NCBI RefSeq assembly: GCF_001668725.1 | Contig: NZ_LZKL01000064.1 | Location: forward strand, 1 to 64,000 | DNA from: Mycobacterium sp. E787 | Lineage (GTDB): Bacteria; Actinomycetota; Actinomycetes; Mycobacteriales; Mycobacteriaceae | Length of the DNA stretch: 64,000 nucleotides | Direction of reading: 5' to 3' | Shown here: positions 24,692 to 34,065 of the stretch, piece by piece | Position numbering within the stretch: the stretch's first letter is position 1 | How the letters are laid out: each line of letters starts with the position of its first letter | The notes under the pieces: model-generated | Told to the model about the DNA's origin: nothing | The model's input: only the letters and a program-made list of their open reading frames with translations | Databases searched by the model: none | Program-made: the position numbers and the translations under genes

Positions 24692-26140
24692 CTAGAAATT
24701 GAGCCCGGAGAACATCACCCGGCCGGGGTCGTACTTCTGCCGCACGGCGCTCAGCCGGGACAGATTCGGACCGAAGTAGCGCGCGGGCGGCTGGTTGGCC
24801 TCGATGTAGTTCACGTACCCGCCGACCGAATACGGTTGCACCGCTTGGTGTGCGGTGGTGAGCCAGTTGGCCGCCGCCGAAGGGTCGCCGGTTTCGACGT
24901 ACCACTGCACCAGCGAGGACTGCCGGCGCCACGGAAACGCCGTGGCCCCCGGCGCCACGGCCGCCAGCGCCCCGTCGAGGGCGTGCATGATCGCCAACAT
25001 GCGCCCCGCGCCGCGGGGGAAGGCGTCGACCGCGGCGGCGATGCCCTGGGCCGCGGCGGGGGTGAGCGTCGTGAACACGTCGGATCCGCCGACGTACCCG
25101 AGCGGCGCCGGGTTGAGGTTCCCGACGGCCAGGTACCGCACCAGGTCCAGGTAATTGAACGTGTGGTTGTCGGTCCCGGTCGGTTGCAGCCCGACGGCGG
25201 ACGCGATCGCGCTCGCCACGCTGCCGCCCGACCCGGCCGGGCACGTCGCCATGATCCGGCAGTGTGTGCCCATCGCGTCGACGGTGGCGTCGGCCAGTGC
25301 CCAGCTGTTCCGGTCGGCGGTGCGCAGCCAGCTCTGCCAACCGAGCAAGACCTGCGCGAACGACTGCGGCGGGAAGTTGATGTTCACCACATCGACGTCA
25401 CTGGTCGGGAACGTGGCGAAGGTCAGCGAGGTCGTCACGCCGAAGTTGCCGCCACCGCCGCCGCGCAGCGCCCAGAACAAGTCGGGGTTGCTGGCGGCCG
25501 ACGCGGTGACCGCCTGGCCGCCGGGCAGCACCACCGACGCCGACGTCAACTGGTCGCACAGCAGGCCCGCGTGCCGGGACTGGGCGCCCAGCCCGCCGCC
25601 CAGGGCGTGGCCCGCGGCGCCCACCGACGGGCACGTGCCCGTCGGGATGCCCCGGCCGGCCGCGGCGAGAGTCTGGTGCATCGCGTAGAGACTGGTTGCG
25701 GGCGTCACCGTGACCTGCCCTGTGGCGGCGTCGTAGTTGATGTCGCCGGGCAGTTGCCGCAGATCGAACACCAGGGCGCCGTTGGCCGTGGACGCGCCGA
25801 TGTAAGAATGCCCGCCGCTGCGCGGCGCGACCTTGACGTTGTTGGCAGCGGCGAACGCCATCGCCTTCTGCACGTCCGCCGCCGACGTGGGCGTGACGAT
25901 CGCGGCCGGCGTGGAACCGTTGTAGTTGGTGTTGAAAACCTGCTTGGCCGAGCCGAATTGAGGGCTGCCCGGCAATAGCACCTTGCCGCCCAGGGCGGTG
26001 GACAGGCCGTCCCAGCCGGACGCGGCCGGAGCGGCGGTGGCCCGTACCGAGCCGAGTCGGCCCGATCCGAAAACCGCGCCGGCGGCCAACGCGCCCGCGG
26101 CGCCGCGCAAGAACGCCTGGCGGGAGATCTCACGCACCAA
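24692..26140 (-). CDS. Secreted bicovalent FAD oxidase, berberine-bridge type
   Basis: A 482-residue FAD-linked oxidoreductase of the berberine bridge enzyme/PCMH family. The N-terminus RQAFLRGAAGALAAGAVFG resembles a Tat signal (RRxFLK-like with one Arg replaced by Gln), placing the enzyme outside the cytoplasm. Both flavin attachment residues are visible: His in RSGGHSY near residue 110 and Cys in GTCPSVG near 169, so the FAD should be held by two covalent bonds. The C-terminal KYDPGRVMF is the usual end of the family. The substrate is unknown; relatives oxidise alcohols, sugars or lactones. The start is TTG at 26140 or GTG at 26137 (GGGAG upstream fits either). Confidence 0.8.
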   Translation of the reverse strand: MVREISRQAFLRGAAGALAAGAVFGSGRLGSVRATAAPAASGWDGLSTALGGKVLLPGSPQFGSAKQVFNTNYNGSTPAAIVTPTSAADVQKAMAFAAANNVKVAPRSGGHSYIGASTANGALVFDLRQLPGDINYDAATGQVTVTPATSLYAMHQTLAAAGRGIPTGTCPSVGAAGHALGGGLGAQSRHAGLLCDQLTSASVVLPGGQAVTASAASNPDLFWALRGGGGGNFGVTTSLTFATFPTSDVDVVNINFPPQSFAQVLLGWQSWLRTADRNSWALADATVDAMGTHCRIMATCPAGSGGSVASAIASAVGLQPTGTDNHTFNYLDLVRYLAVGNLNPAPLGYVGGSDVFTTLTPAAAQGIAAAVDAFPRGAGRMLAIMHALDGALAAVAPGATAFPWRRQSSLVQWYVETGDPSAAANWLTTAHQAVQPYSVGGYVNYIEANQPPARYFGPNLSRLSAVRQKYDPGRVMFSGLNF

Positions 26141-26260
26141 CGTAGGGCTCCCGCGATTGCGTCATGCCCGCATTGTCGACCACGAAAAGCGCGGTGCCGC
26201 GCGACCTGTCGCGGGGTGGCTGAAACGTGCCCGAACCGTTACCCGGGTACGGCTCCGCCC

Positions 26261-27277
26261 TTACCGGCCGCTGAGTGTAAGCGTGCCTTCGGTTTTGAGC
26301 ACCCTGCTGGCGGTGATCCGTTCGGCCTTGCGGGCCTCGCGCTCGAGGTAGCGCTGCTTGGATTCGTCGAATTTGTCGCTGGCCATTTCGAGTTCCTTGA
26401 TCAGCACGGCAAGGTCGTCGCGCATCCGGGCGGCCTCGCCGGTGAAGTCCTCGCGTTCGAAGATGCGCCACTTCTTCAGCACCGGCATGACGACCTCGTC
26501 GAGATGGATGCGCGGGTCGTAGACGCCGCCGACCGCGATGATCACCGCCTTGCGCCGAAATTCGGGCACCGTGAAGCCGGGCATCTTGAAATTGCGCAGG
26601 ATGCGGTGCACCGATCGCATCGCCTGGTTGGGCGCGATGTCGAGGCCCGCGGCGCTGACATCGCGGTAGAAGATCATGTGCAGGTTCTCGTCGTGCGACA
26701 CGCGGGCCATCAACTGTTCCGCGATGCTGTCATCAGCGGCCCTGCCGGTGTTGCGGTGCGCGACCCGGGTCGCCAATTCCTGGAACGACACGTACATGAC
26801 CGAGTCGAAGAGGCTGTCAGCGAACATGTCGCCCTGGTGGTTCTGACCCGGGCTGAAGCCACGGGTCATTTGCTCCATGCGCAGCTTCTCCAACTCGACC
26901 GGGTCCACCGCCCGGGTGACCACCAGGTAGTCGCGCAGCGCCGTGCTGTGCCGGTTCTCCTCGGCGGTCCACCGATTCACCCACTGGCCCCACGGGCCGT
27001 CCATGGTGAAGTTCATCGCGATCTCGCGGTGGTACGACGGCAGGTTGTCCTCGGTCAACAGGTTCTGCACCATAGCGACCTGCGCCACGTCGGACAGCCG
27101 ACTCTGCTCGGGCTCCCAATCCTGGCCGTCCAGCGCGTAGAAGTTCTTGCCGTCCGACCAGGGGATGTAGTCGTGCGGGTTCCATTCCTTGAACAGCGAG
27201 AGGTGGCGGTTGAGCAATTGCTCGACCACCGGCTCCAGCTCGCGGAGTAGCTGCAGGTTCGTCAAGCCCTCTGACAC
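26261..27277 (-). CDS. Acyl-ACP desaturase, DesA1-like
   Basis: A 338-residue ferritin-like diiron acyl-ACP desaturase, the same length as M. tuberculosis DesA1 (Rv0824c) and very similar throughout (NPHDYIPWSDGKNFYAL, SYHREIAMNF, FEREDFTGEAARMRDDLAVL). The two iron-binding ExxH motifs are EENRH near 107 and DENLH near 196. DesA1 introduces a double bond during mycolic acid synthesis; this copy beside mbtI is probably a paralogue, and could instead make the unsaturated acyl chain of mycobactin (inference). GTG start with GGGAGG six bases upstream. A DosR-like box lies 80 bp upstream. Confidence 0.85.
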   Translation of the reverse strand: MSEGLTNLQLLRELEPVVEQLLNRHLSLFKEWNPHDYIPWSDGKNFYALDGQDWEPEQSRLSDVAQVAMVQNLLTEDNLPSYHREIAMNFTMDGPWGQWVNRWTAEENRHSTALRDYLVVTRAVDPVELEKLRMEQMTRGFSPGQNHQGDMFADSLFDSVMYVSFQELATRVAHRNTGRAADDSIAEQLMARVSHDENLHMIFYRDVSAAGLDIAPNQAMRSVHRILRNFKMPGFTVPEFRRKAVIIAVGGVYDPRIHLDEVVMPVLKKWRIFEREDFTGEAARMRDDLAVLIKELEMASDKFDESKQRYLEREARKAERITASRVLKTEGTLTLSGR

Positions 27278-27356
27278 GTGGACCTCCCAGTTATCTGTGT
27301 CGACGAGTACCTGTTTCAGGCAGTTACATCAAGATGACACGCCGGGAACCGGGCGA

Positions 27357-27376
27357 CTAGGGCCAAAAGTCCCTAC
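27357..27376 (-). promoter_or_regulatory. Candidate DosR (DevR) box upstream of the desaturase
   Basis: Read on the minus strand, GTAGGGACTTTTGGCCCTAG matches about 14 of 20 positions of the DosR palindrome TTSGGGACTWWAGTCCCSAA, with the GGGACT and CCC cores kept. It lies 80 bp upstream of the desaturase start and would link that gene to hypoxia or nitric oxide. Confidence 0.5.
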
Positions 27377-27442
27377 GGTTGGCGCCACGACGGGCGCACT
27401 TCTTCACACCGGCGTCGATCTCGACGAAAGACCACTCGAGCG

Positions 27443-28820
<1,378 letters not shown>

Positions 28821-29155
28821 CTAGGCGGGCGCAACCCCGCCCCGCCCGCGCGTCGGAGACACCCGCCGTCTGCCACACCCGCCCGGGCAACGCCCCCTAC
28901 AGCAAATCCCCAGAAAAGTCACAGAGGATTCACGTCAAGCGCCGTTTATGCCCCCGACCAGCGGCGCTGTGACCACCGGCTTTGGGAAATTTAGCTATTG
29001 CGATACGGCTGTGTAAAACATCGGCTTTTCACGCTGTGTCCGAGTGGCGGACCCCTACCCGCGGGGTTAAATTTTGCACCGGTTTCGGGAAGTCGTGTTG
29101 CCCCGGTGTTGCGAACGGTGCTTCCCCAGTCACTGCTTCAAAAAGAGAGGCACCC
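28821..29155. other. Divergent intergenic region mbtI / sbtA
   Basis: This 335-bp non-coding stretch must hold the promoter of the first sbtA gene. AT-richer islands (GGGAAATTTAGCTATTGCG at 28984-29002 and GTTAAATTTTGC at 29066-29077) are the best promoter candidates. ACCCC/GGGGT (29051-29066) followed by TAAATTTT could be a weak hairpin. AGAGAGG five bases before the ATG at 29156 is a good ribosome binding site. No gene was seen. Confidence 0.5.
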
Positions 29156-30391
29156 ATGCTGCAAGAGTTCTGGCACAACTTCACCCACAATCTGTTCAAG
29201 CCACTTCTGCTGTTCTTCTACTTCGGGTTCCTGATCCCGATCCTGAAGGTGCGCTTCGAGTTCCCGTACGTGATCTATCAGGGCCTGACGATGTACCTGC
29301 TGCTGGCCATCGGCTGGCACGGCGGCGAAGAGCTCGCCAAGATCAACGCCTCCAGCATCGGGGTCATCGTCGGCTTCATGCTGCTGGGCTTCCTGCTCAA
29401 CTTTGTGATCGGTGCCGTCGCCTACGTGCTGATGGGGTGGTTGACCTCGCTGAGACGGGTCGATCGGGCCACGGTCGCGGGTTATTACGGATCCGACTCG
29501 GCCGGCACGTTCGCCACCTGCGTGGCCGTCCTGGCCGCCGTCGGCATCTCGTTCAACCCGTACATGCCGGTGATGCTGGCCGTCATGGAGATTCCCGGCT
29601 GCCTGGTCGCGCTCTACTTCGTTGCGCTGCTGCGCCACCGGAACATGGACGCCGCCGGGAACATGCCCGACGAGCCCGGGTACACGCCGCCGGTCAAGGT
29701 CGGCATCGGGCCGGGCACGGCGGCAAAGCCGCCGCACGGCCAGAGCCTGGAGGCCGAGCACGACCGGGGCGTCGAGCAGGAGCTGGAGCTGGCGATGGAA
29801 AAGTTGGAGCACCCGAACTGGGAGCCCGACCAGACTCCGCCGATCGGCAAGGCCAAGCGGATGCCGATGTTCTCCCGTGAGCTGCTGCAGGAAGTGTTCC
29901 TCAACCCCGGGCTCGTTCTTCTGTTCGGCGGCATCATGATCGGCCTCATCAGTGGGCTGCAGGGACAGAAGGTCGTGGCCGACGACGACAAGTTCTTCGT
30001 GTTGGCTTTCCAGGGCGTGCTGTGCCTCTTCCTGCTCGAGATGGGCATGACGGCGTCCCGCAAGTTGCGTGACTTGCGGTCGGCCGGTCCCGGCTTCATC
30101 GCATTCGGCTTGATCGCGCCGAATATCTTTGCGCCGCTGGGCATCATCGTCGCCCACATCTACGCGTCGGCCACCCACGCCGATTTCAAGCCGGGAACCT
30201 ACGTGCTGTTCGCGGTGCTGTGTGGCGCGGCGTCGTACATCGCCGTCCCGGCGGTCCAGCGGCTGGCCATCCCCGAGGCCAGTCCCACTTTGCCGCTGGC
30301 CGCGTCCCTCGGCTTGACGTTCTCCTACAACGTCACCATCGGAATCCCGCTCTACATCGAGATCAACCGCCTGGTCGCGCACTGGTTCTAG
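29156..30391 (+). CDS. sbtA: SbtA-type sodium-dependent bicarbonate transporter, copy 1
   Basis: A 411-residue inner-membrane protein of the Sbt_1 (DUF897) family, whose founder SbtA imports bicarbonate with sodium in cyanobacteria. The most conserved segments are present in both halves: RATVAGYYGSDSAGTFATC near 104-122 and IPEASPTLPLAASLGLTFSY near 376-395. About ten hydrophobic helices flank a charged cytosolic loop (about 170-250, rich in Glu and Lys). No SbtB-type PII regulator lies nearby. M. tuberculosis has a gene of similar length, Rv2387, in the same place between mbtI and hemN. A 20-bp hairpin terminator follows, then a second copy. Transport of bicarbonate is inferred from the family. 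Confidence 0.8.
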   Translation: MLQEFWHNFTHNLFKPLLLFFYFGFLIPILKVRFEFPYVIYQGLTMYLLLAIGWHGGEELAKINASSIGVIVGFMLLGFLLNFVIGAVAYVLMGWLTSLRRVDRATVAGYYGSDSAGTFATCVAVLAAVGISFNPYMPVMLAVMEIPGCLVALYFVALLRHRNMDAAGNMPDEPGYTPPVKVGIGPGTAAKPPHGQSLEAEHDRGVEQELELAMEKLEHPNWEPDQTPPIGKAKRMPMFSRELLQEVFLNPGLVLLFGGIMIGLISGLQGQKVVADDDKFFVLAFQGVLCLFLLEMGMTASRKLRDLRSAGPGFIAFGLIAPNIFAPLGIIVAHIYASATHADFKPGTYVLFAVLCGAASYIAVPAVQRLAIPEASPTLPLAASLGLTFSYNVTIGIPLYIEINRLVAHWF

Positions 30392-30401
30392 CGCCGGTCC
30401 T

Positions 30402-30454
30402 TTCGTGCCCGATCGCCGTCCTGCGCCTGACGCCGGACGGTGATCGGGCACGAA
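30402..30454 (+). terminator. Strong hairpin terminator after sbtA copy 1
   Basis: TTCGTGCCCGATC at 30402-30414 pairs with 30442-30454, and the stem continues through a G-T pair and CCGTCC/GGACGG to about 20 bp, with a 13-base loop. It starts 10 bases after the stop codon and has no U-tract. It would make the two sbtA copies separate transcription units. Confidence 0.7.
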
Positions 30455-30458
30455 CCAG

Positions 30459-30481
30459 CGTTGTTAATTGTTCGTAAAGAC
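30459..30481 (+). promoter_or_regulatory. Shared leader motif upstream of sbtA copy 2
   Basis: CGTTGTTAATTGTTCGTAAA followed by GAC is closely repeated upstream of sulP at 32078-32100, where CGTTGT, AATTG and CGTAAA are kept, and its end TTCGTAAAGAC recurs exactly at 32112-32122. It is AT-rich against a GC-rich background and lies 119 bp before the sbtA2 start. It may be a promoter or a binding site for a common regulator. Confidence 0.5.
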
Positions 30482-30599
30482 GGCATGACTCCGTTGACGC
30501 AGGCCGCGTGAGTCTTCATATTTCTATTGATGTTCTGGGACGCTCCGCGTCAGTTGCCGCTTCTCGCATCGCCGGACTGAATCGCACGGAGGCGCCACA

Positions 30600-31844
30600 A
30601 TGTTGCAGGAGTTCTGGCAGAACTTCACGCACAATCTCTTCAAGCCCCTGCTGCTTTTCTTCTACTTCGGATTCCTGATCCCGATCCTCAAAGTGCGGTT
30701 TGAGTTCCCTTACGTGATCTATCAGGGCCTGACCATGTACCTGCTGGTGTCGATCGGCTGGCAGGGGGGCGAAGAACTCGCCAAGATCCAACCGGCCGAC
30801 ATCGACAACATCGCCGGCTTCGCCGTCATGGGCTTCGTCCTGAACTTCGCCATCGGCTGCCTGGCCTACGTGTTGTTGAAGTACATGACCGCTATGCGCC
30901 GCGTTGACCGAGCGACGGTCGCGGGGTACTACGGGTCGGATTCGGCGGGAACCTTCGCTACCTGCGTGGCCGTCTTGGCGGGCGCGGGCATGGCCTTCAA
31001 CGCCTATATGCCGGTTCTGCTGGCCGTCATGGAGATTCCCGGTTGCCTGGTGGCGCTTTACCTGGTGGCGCGGTTGCGTCATCGAGGACTCACCGAATCG
31101 GGGTACATGCCCGGCGAGCCCGGCTACGTCGCACCGAGCAAGGTCGCGAGTGGTCCCGGGACCGCTACGCGCCCCCCGCAGGGTCGGAGTCTCGAGAGCG
31201 AGGGCGAACGCGGGGTCGAGCAGGAACTCGAATTCTCGATGGAAAAGCTGGAACATCCGAACTGGGAGCCCGATCAAAGCCCGGCCCGCGGGAGGGCCAA
31301 GAGGATGCCCATCTTCTCCCGCGAGATCTTAAAGGAAGTGTTCCTCAATCCCGGGCTCATCCTGCTCATCGGCGGCATCGTCATCGGCTTCATCAGCGCG
31401 CTGCAGGGACAGAAGGTCGTCCACGACCAGAACGAGCTCTTCGTCGCGGCGTTTCAGGGCGTGCTCTGCCTGTTCCTGCTGGAGATGGGCATGACAGCGT
31501 CGCGAAAGTTGCACGACCTCAAGCTCGCCGGGCGCGGCTTCATCCTCTTCGGCCTGCTGGCGCCCAACTTGTTTGCGGCGCTGGGCATTCTGGCCGCCTA
31601 CACCTACGCGGAGCTGACCCACACCCACTTCCAGCCGGGCACCTACGTGCTGTTCGCGGTGCTGTGCGGTGCGGCGTCCTACATCACGGTGCCGGCGGTG
31701 CAGCGGCTGGCGATCCCCGAGGCCAGCCCGACGCTGCCGCTGGCCGCGTCGCTGGGTTTGACGTTCTCGTACAACGTCACCATCGGCATCCCGCTCTACA
31801 TCGAGTTCAATCGCCTGGTCGCGCACTGGTTCCCGGGCGCCTGA
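30600..31844 (+). CDS. SbtA-type sodium-dependent bicarbonate transporter, copy 2
   Basis: A 414-residue second member of the Sbt_1 family, very similar to copy 1 over its whole length (identical blocks such as NFTHNLFKPLLLFFYFGFLI and GYYGSDSAGTFATCVAVL). The differences cluster in the central cytosolic loop, which here carries SARARGRAKR-like basic residues near 225-240, and in helix 3-4 residues. The ATG at 30600 has CGGAGG eight bases upstream. It has its own 208-bp leader containing the AATTG/CGTAAA motif shared with sulP. Two copies may differ in affinity or regulation (inference). No frameshift or missing family motif was seen. Confidence 0.8.
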   Translation: MLQEFWQNFTHNLFKPLLLFFYFGFLIPILKVRFEFPYVIYQGLTMYLLVSIGWQGGEELAKIQPADIDNIAGFAVMGFVLNFAIGCLAYVLLKYMTAMRRVDRATVAGYYGSDSAGTFATCVAVLAGAGMAFNAYMPVLLAVMEIPGCLVALYLVARLRHRGLTESGYMPGEPGYVAPSKVASGPGTATRPPQGRSLESEGERGVEQELEFSMEKLEHPNWEPDQSPARGRAKRMPIFSREILKEVFLNPGLILLIGGIVIGFISALQGQKVVHDQNELFVAAFQGVLCLFLLEMGMTASRKLHDLKLAGRGFILFGLLAPNLFAALGILAAYTYAELTHTHFQPGTYVLFAVLCGAASYITVPAVQRLAIPEASPTLPLAASLGLTFSYNVTIGIPLYIEFNRLVAHWFPGA

Positions 31845-32077
31845 CAAACGCGTATCGGGATTCGCCCGACATCGAGATCGTCCGCATGGCCATGCGCCGT
31901 CTGCGATCTCGTGAAACGGCGCCGCCCGAGCAACCCGCGCGCCGGGGTAGGAAGTCCGGACAGCCTCCACGCCAACGACTTTCACTTCCGGGCCACCCGG
32001 CGCTTCAGCCGGCGGCTTGGCGTACTACCCGCCACAGCACCCATTGGTGCTTGGAAGTTTCCGTTCGCCCGGCCGCG

Positions 32078-32122
32078 CGTTGTCAATTGCCCGTAAACGC
32101 GGCGTCAAATATTCGTAAAGAC
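32078..32122 (+). promoter_or_regulatory. Shared leader motif upstream of sulP, doubled
   Basis: CGTTGTCAATTGCCCGTAAA at 32078-32097 is the counterpart of the element before sbtA2, and TTCGTAAAGAC at 32112-32122 is an exact 11-base copy of part of it. The two CGTAAA cores are 21 bases apart, about two helical turns, as expected for tandem protein binding. Confidence 0.5.
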
Positions 32123-32165
32123 CTGTTCACTGCCGTTCGCGCGCGCGGGGAAGGGAGGAAACTGC

Positions 32166-32180
32166 ATGAGTTCCACATGA
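32166..32180 (+). other. Four-codon upstream ORF in the sulP leader
   Basis: ATG AGT TCC ACA TGA (MSST) is preceded by GGGAGG at 32153-32158 with ideal 7-base spacing, a better ribosome binding site than that of sulP itself. Its stop overlaps a second ATG that opens a different frame into sulP. It could act as a translational control element, or be accidental. Confidence 0.3.
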
Positions 32181-32225
32181 ATTCGACTCACACCTGTTCG
32201 AGCCGTTGTCGAGAGGGCGCTCACC

Positions 32226-34055
32226 GTGCTACAGAACACATCCGTTCCGGCAACCGTTCCGGCCGAAAAGCCCCGCAATGGCCTGGCCGGTCTCAAACAC
32301 TGGCGCTACGACCTTCGCTCGGGTTTTACGGTGGCCATGATCTCGCTGCCGTTCTCGATGGGAATCGCCATTACCTCGGGTGCGCCGCCGATCTGCGGCA
32401 TCATGTCGGCGATCATTGCCGGCTTCGTCCTGCCGTTCGTGGGCGGCTCGTATGTGACCATCAGCGGCCCGGCCGCGGGACTGGCACCGGCCCTGTTCGC
32501 CGGCATGATCGCACTGGGACACGCCCGCCTGGGCCATGGCGGCTCTACGGCGCAGTTGCTCGCCGTGGGATACCCGCTGGTGTTGGTCGCCATCGCCATC
32601 GCGGGCGTATTCCAAGTGGTCCTTGCCAAGTTGAAGGTGGCGCGGCTGAGCGCCATCTTCCCGGCCGCGGCCATTCACGGCATGCTGGCCGCGATCGGCC
32701 TGATGATCATCGTCAAGCAGATTCCCCTCTTCATGGGCGTGAAGTTCGAGGCTCACGAATTCTGGGCGGTTCTGGGCGAAGTGCCCAGCCATGTCCACAC
32801 GATGAGTCCCAAGGTCTGCGCCCTCGGGATCGGCTGCCTGGCGGCGCTGTTCGCGCTCGCGGCGGTGCCCTGGCGGCTCCTGAAGATCATGCCGCCCCCG
32901 GTCTGGGTGTTCTTGGGCGGCACGTTGGTCAGCACATTGATCCTGAAGGTGGACAAGTCCCACCTGATCAACATCCCCGACTCGCTCGAGCACGGGATCG
33001 TCTTCCCCCAATTCGGTGAGGCATTCACCGATGCCGCGGTGTGGCTGCCCCTGGCCTACCTGGTTATCACCCTGCTTTTGATCGACGCGACCGAGTCCCT
33101 GGCGACGATCGCGGCCGTGGACAACATCGACCCCTATCGCCGCCGATCCGACCCGGACAAGACCTTGCTGGCCATGGGCATGTCCAACGGCGCCTCCAGC
33201 ATGCTCGGCGGCTTGACCATCATCCCCGGCATGGTCAAGAGCACGGCGAATGTCATGGCGGGCGGCCGGACCCAGTGGGCCAACTTCTACAACGCCTGCT
33301 TCCTGCTGACGTTCGTGCTTGTCGGCCGGTACGTGATCGACTTGGTCCCGATGGCCGTCCTGGGCGCCATCCTGGTATTCATCGGCTACAAGCTGTGTAA
33401 GCCCGCGCTCTGGGTCAAGATCGCGCGGATCGGGACGGCGCAGTTCGTCGTATTCGCAACCACATTGCTCGTGACCGTGACGACGGACCTGCTCGTCGGC
33501 ATCGTCGCCGGCGTCGTCCTGGAGTTGCTGTTGAACCTGTGGTACGTGGGCCTCTGGCACACCCTGAGCAACTCGGAATTCGACAGGCCGAATTTCGTCG
33601 CTCGCTTCCTCAGCCTCTTCCGCAATCCGGTGTCCCAGCGGGAAGTCGACGGCGCCACTTACCACCTGTACTTGGATGGCCCGCTGGTGTGTTTCAACCT
33701 GTTCCACGTGATTCGGGAGCTGAGGCAGCTTCCGGACGGCACCCGAACGGTCTATCTCCACTTGAGCTCACGGGTGCCGCTTGTCGATCACACGACGGGT
33801 GAGTCCCTCCGTTATTACCTGGAAGAATTCAGCGGCCAGGACGAGAGTCCGAGGCTGTTGATCGAGGGGTGGGACCACATGCGGCCCCTCTCCAAACATG
33901 AGACGAGCACGCGGATCGCGATCGCCGCCGTCGGGAAAGGGGCCGCCACGGATCGGGCCCAACCTGAATTGAGGATCGCCATAGCCACCGTCGAGAAGGT
34001 GGCCTCCGCGGATCGAGCCGAGCACGAATTGCGGGTCGCTCAGACCACCGATTGA
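32226..34055 (+). CDS. SulP-family anion (bicarbonate/sulfate) transporter with STAS domain
   Basis: A 609-residue SulP protein. The membrane domain (about residues 20-440) has the family signatures GGSYVTISGPAAGLAPALFA, FPAAAIHGMLAAIGLMI and TTDLLVGIVAGVVLELLLN. A C-terminal STAS-like domain covers about 465-560 (TVYLHLSSRVPLVDHTTGES). SulP members carry sulfate or bicarbonate; BicA of cyanobacteria is the bicarbonate example. Co-location with two SbtA genes and a shared leader motif favours bicarbonate (inference). The last 50 residues are a 20-residue repeat absent from typical SulP tails. GTG start at 32226 with GAGAGGG upstream. It is convergent with hemW. Confidence 0.8.
   Translation: MLQNTSVPATVPAEKPRNGLAGLKHWRYDLRSGFTVAMISLPFSMGIAITSGAPPICGIMSAIIAGFVLPFVGGSYVTISGPAAGLAPALFAGMIALGHARLGHGGSTAQLLAVGYPLVLVAIAIAGVFQVVLAKLKVARLSAIFPAAAIHGMLAAIGLMIIVKQIPLFMGVKFEAHEFWAVLGEVPSHVHTMSPKVCALGIGCLAALFALAAVPWRLLKIMPPPVWVFLGGTLVSTLILKVDKSHLINIPDSLEHGIVFPQFGEAFTDAAVWLPLAYLVITLLLIDATESLATIAAVDNIDPYRRRSDPDKTLLAMGMSNGASSMLGGLTIIPGMVKSTANVMAGGRTQWANFYNACFLLTFVLVGRYVIDLVPMAVLGAILVFIGYKLCKPALWVKIARIGTAQFVVFATTLLVTVTTDLLVGIVAGVVLELLLNLWYVGLWHTLSNSEFDRPNFVARFLSLFRNPVSQREVDGATYHLYLDGPLVCFNLFHVIRELRQLPDGTRTVYLHLSSRVPLVDHTTGESLRYYLEEFSGQDESPRLLIEGWDHMRPLSKHETSTRIAIAAVGKGAATDRAQPELRIAIATVEKVASADRAEHELRVAQTTD
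33912..34031 (+). repeat. Two tandem 60-bp repeats in the sulP 3' end
   Basis: Copies at 33912-33971 and 33972-34031 encode RIAIAAVGKGAATDRAQPEL and RIAIATVEKVASADRAEHEL, followed by a partial third unit (RVAQTTD). The repeat is in frame, 60 bp long and partly diverged, so copy number could vary between strains without breaking the gene. Confidence 0.8.
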
Positions 34056-34065
34056 CGCCCGACGC

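Larger units (their letters stand above)
31845..32225. other. Intergenic leader between sbtA2 and sulP
   Basis: This 381-bp stretch has no long gene. It holds a perfect 14-bp palindrome (CGCATGGCCATGCG near 31883), a small hairpin AGCACC-CATT-GGTGCT near 32037, the repeated AATTG/CGTAAA motif (32078-32122), and a strongly Shine-Dalgarno-preceded four-codon ORF at 32166-32180. The sulP transcript therefore probably has a leader of 100 bases or more. Confidence 0.5.

Noticed and set aside
29051..29077. Intrinsic terminator or attenuator before sbtA1
   Set aside because: The stem is only 5 bp (ACCCC/GGGGT); the A/T tail may simply be promoter sequence.
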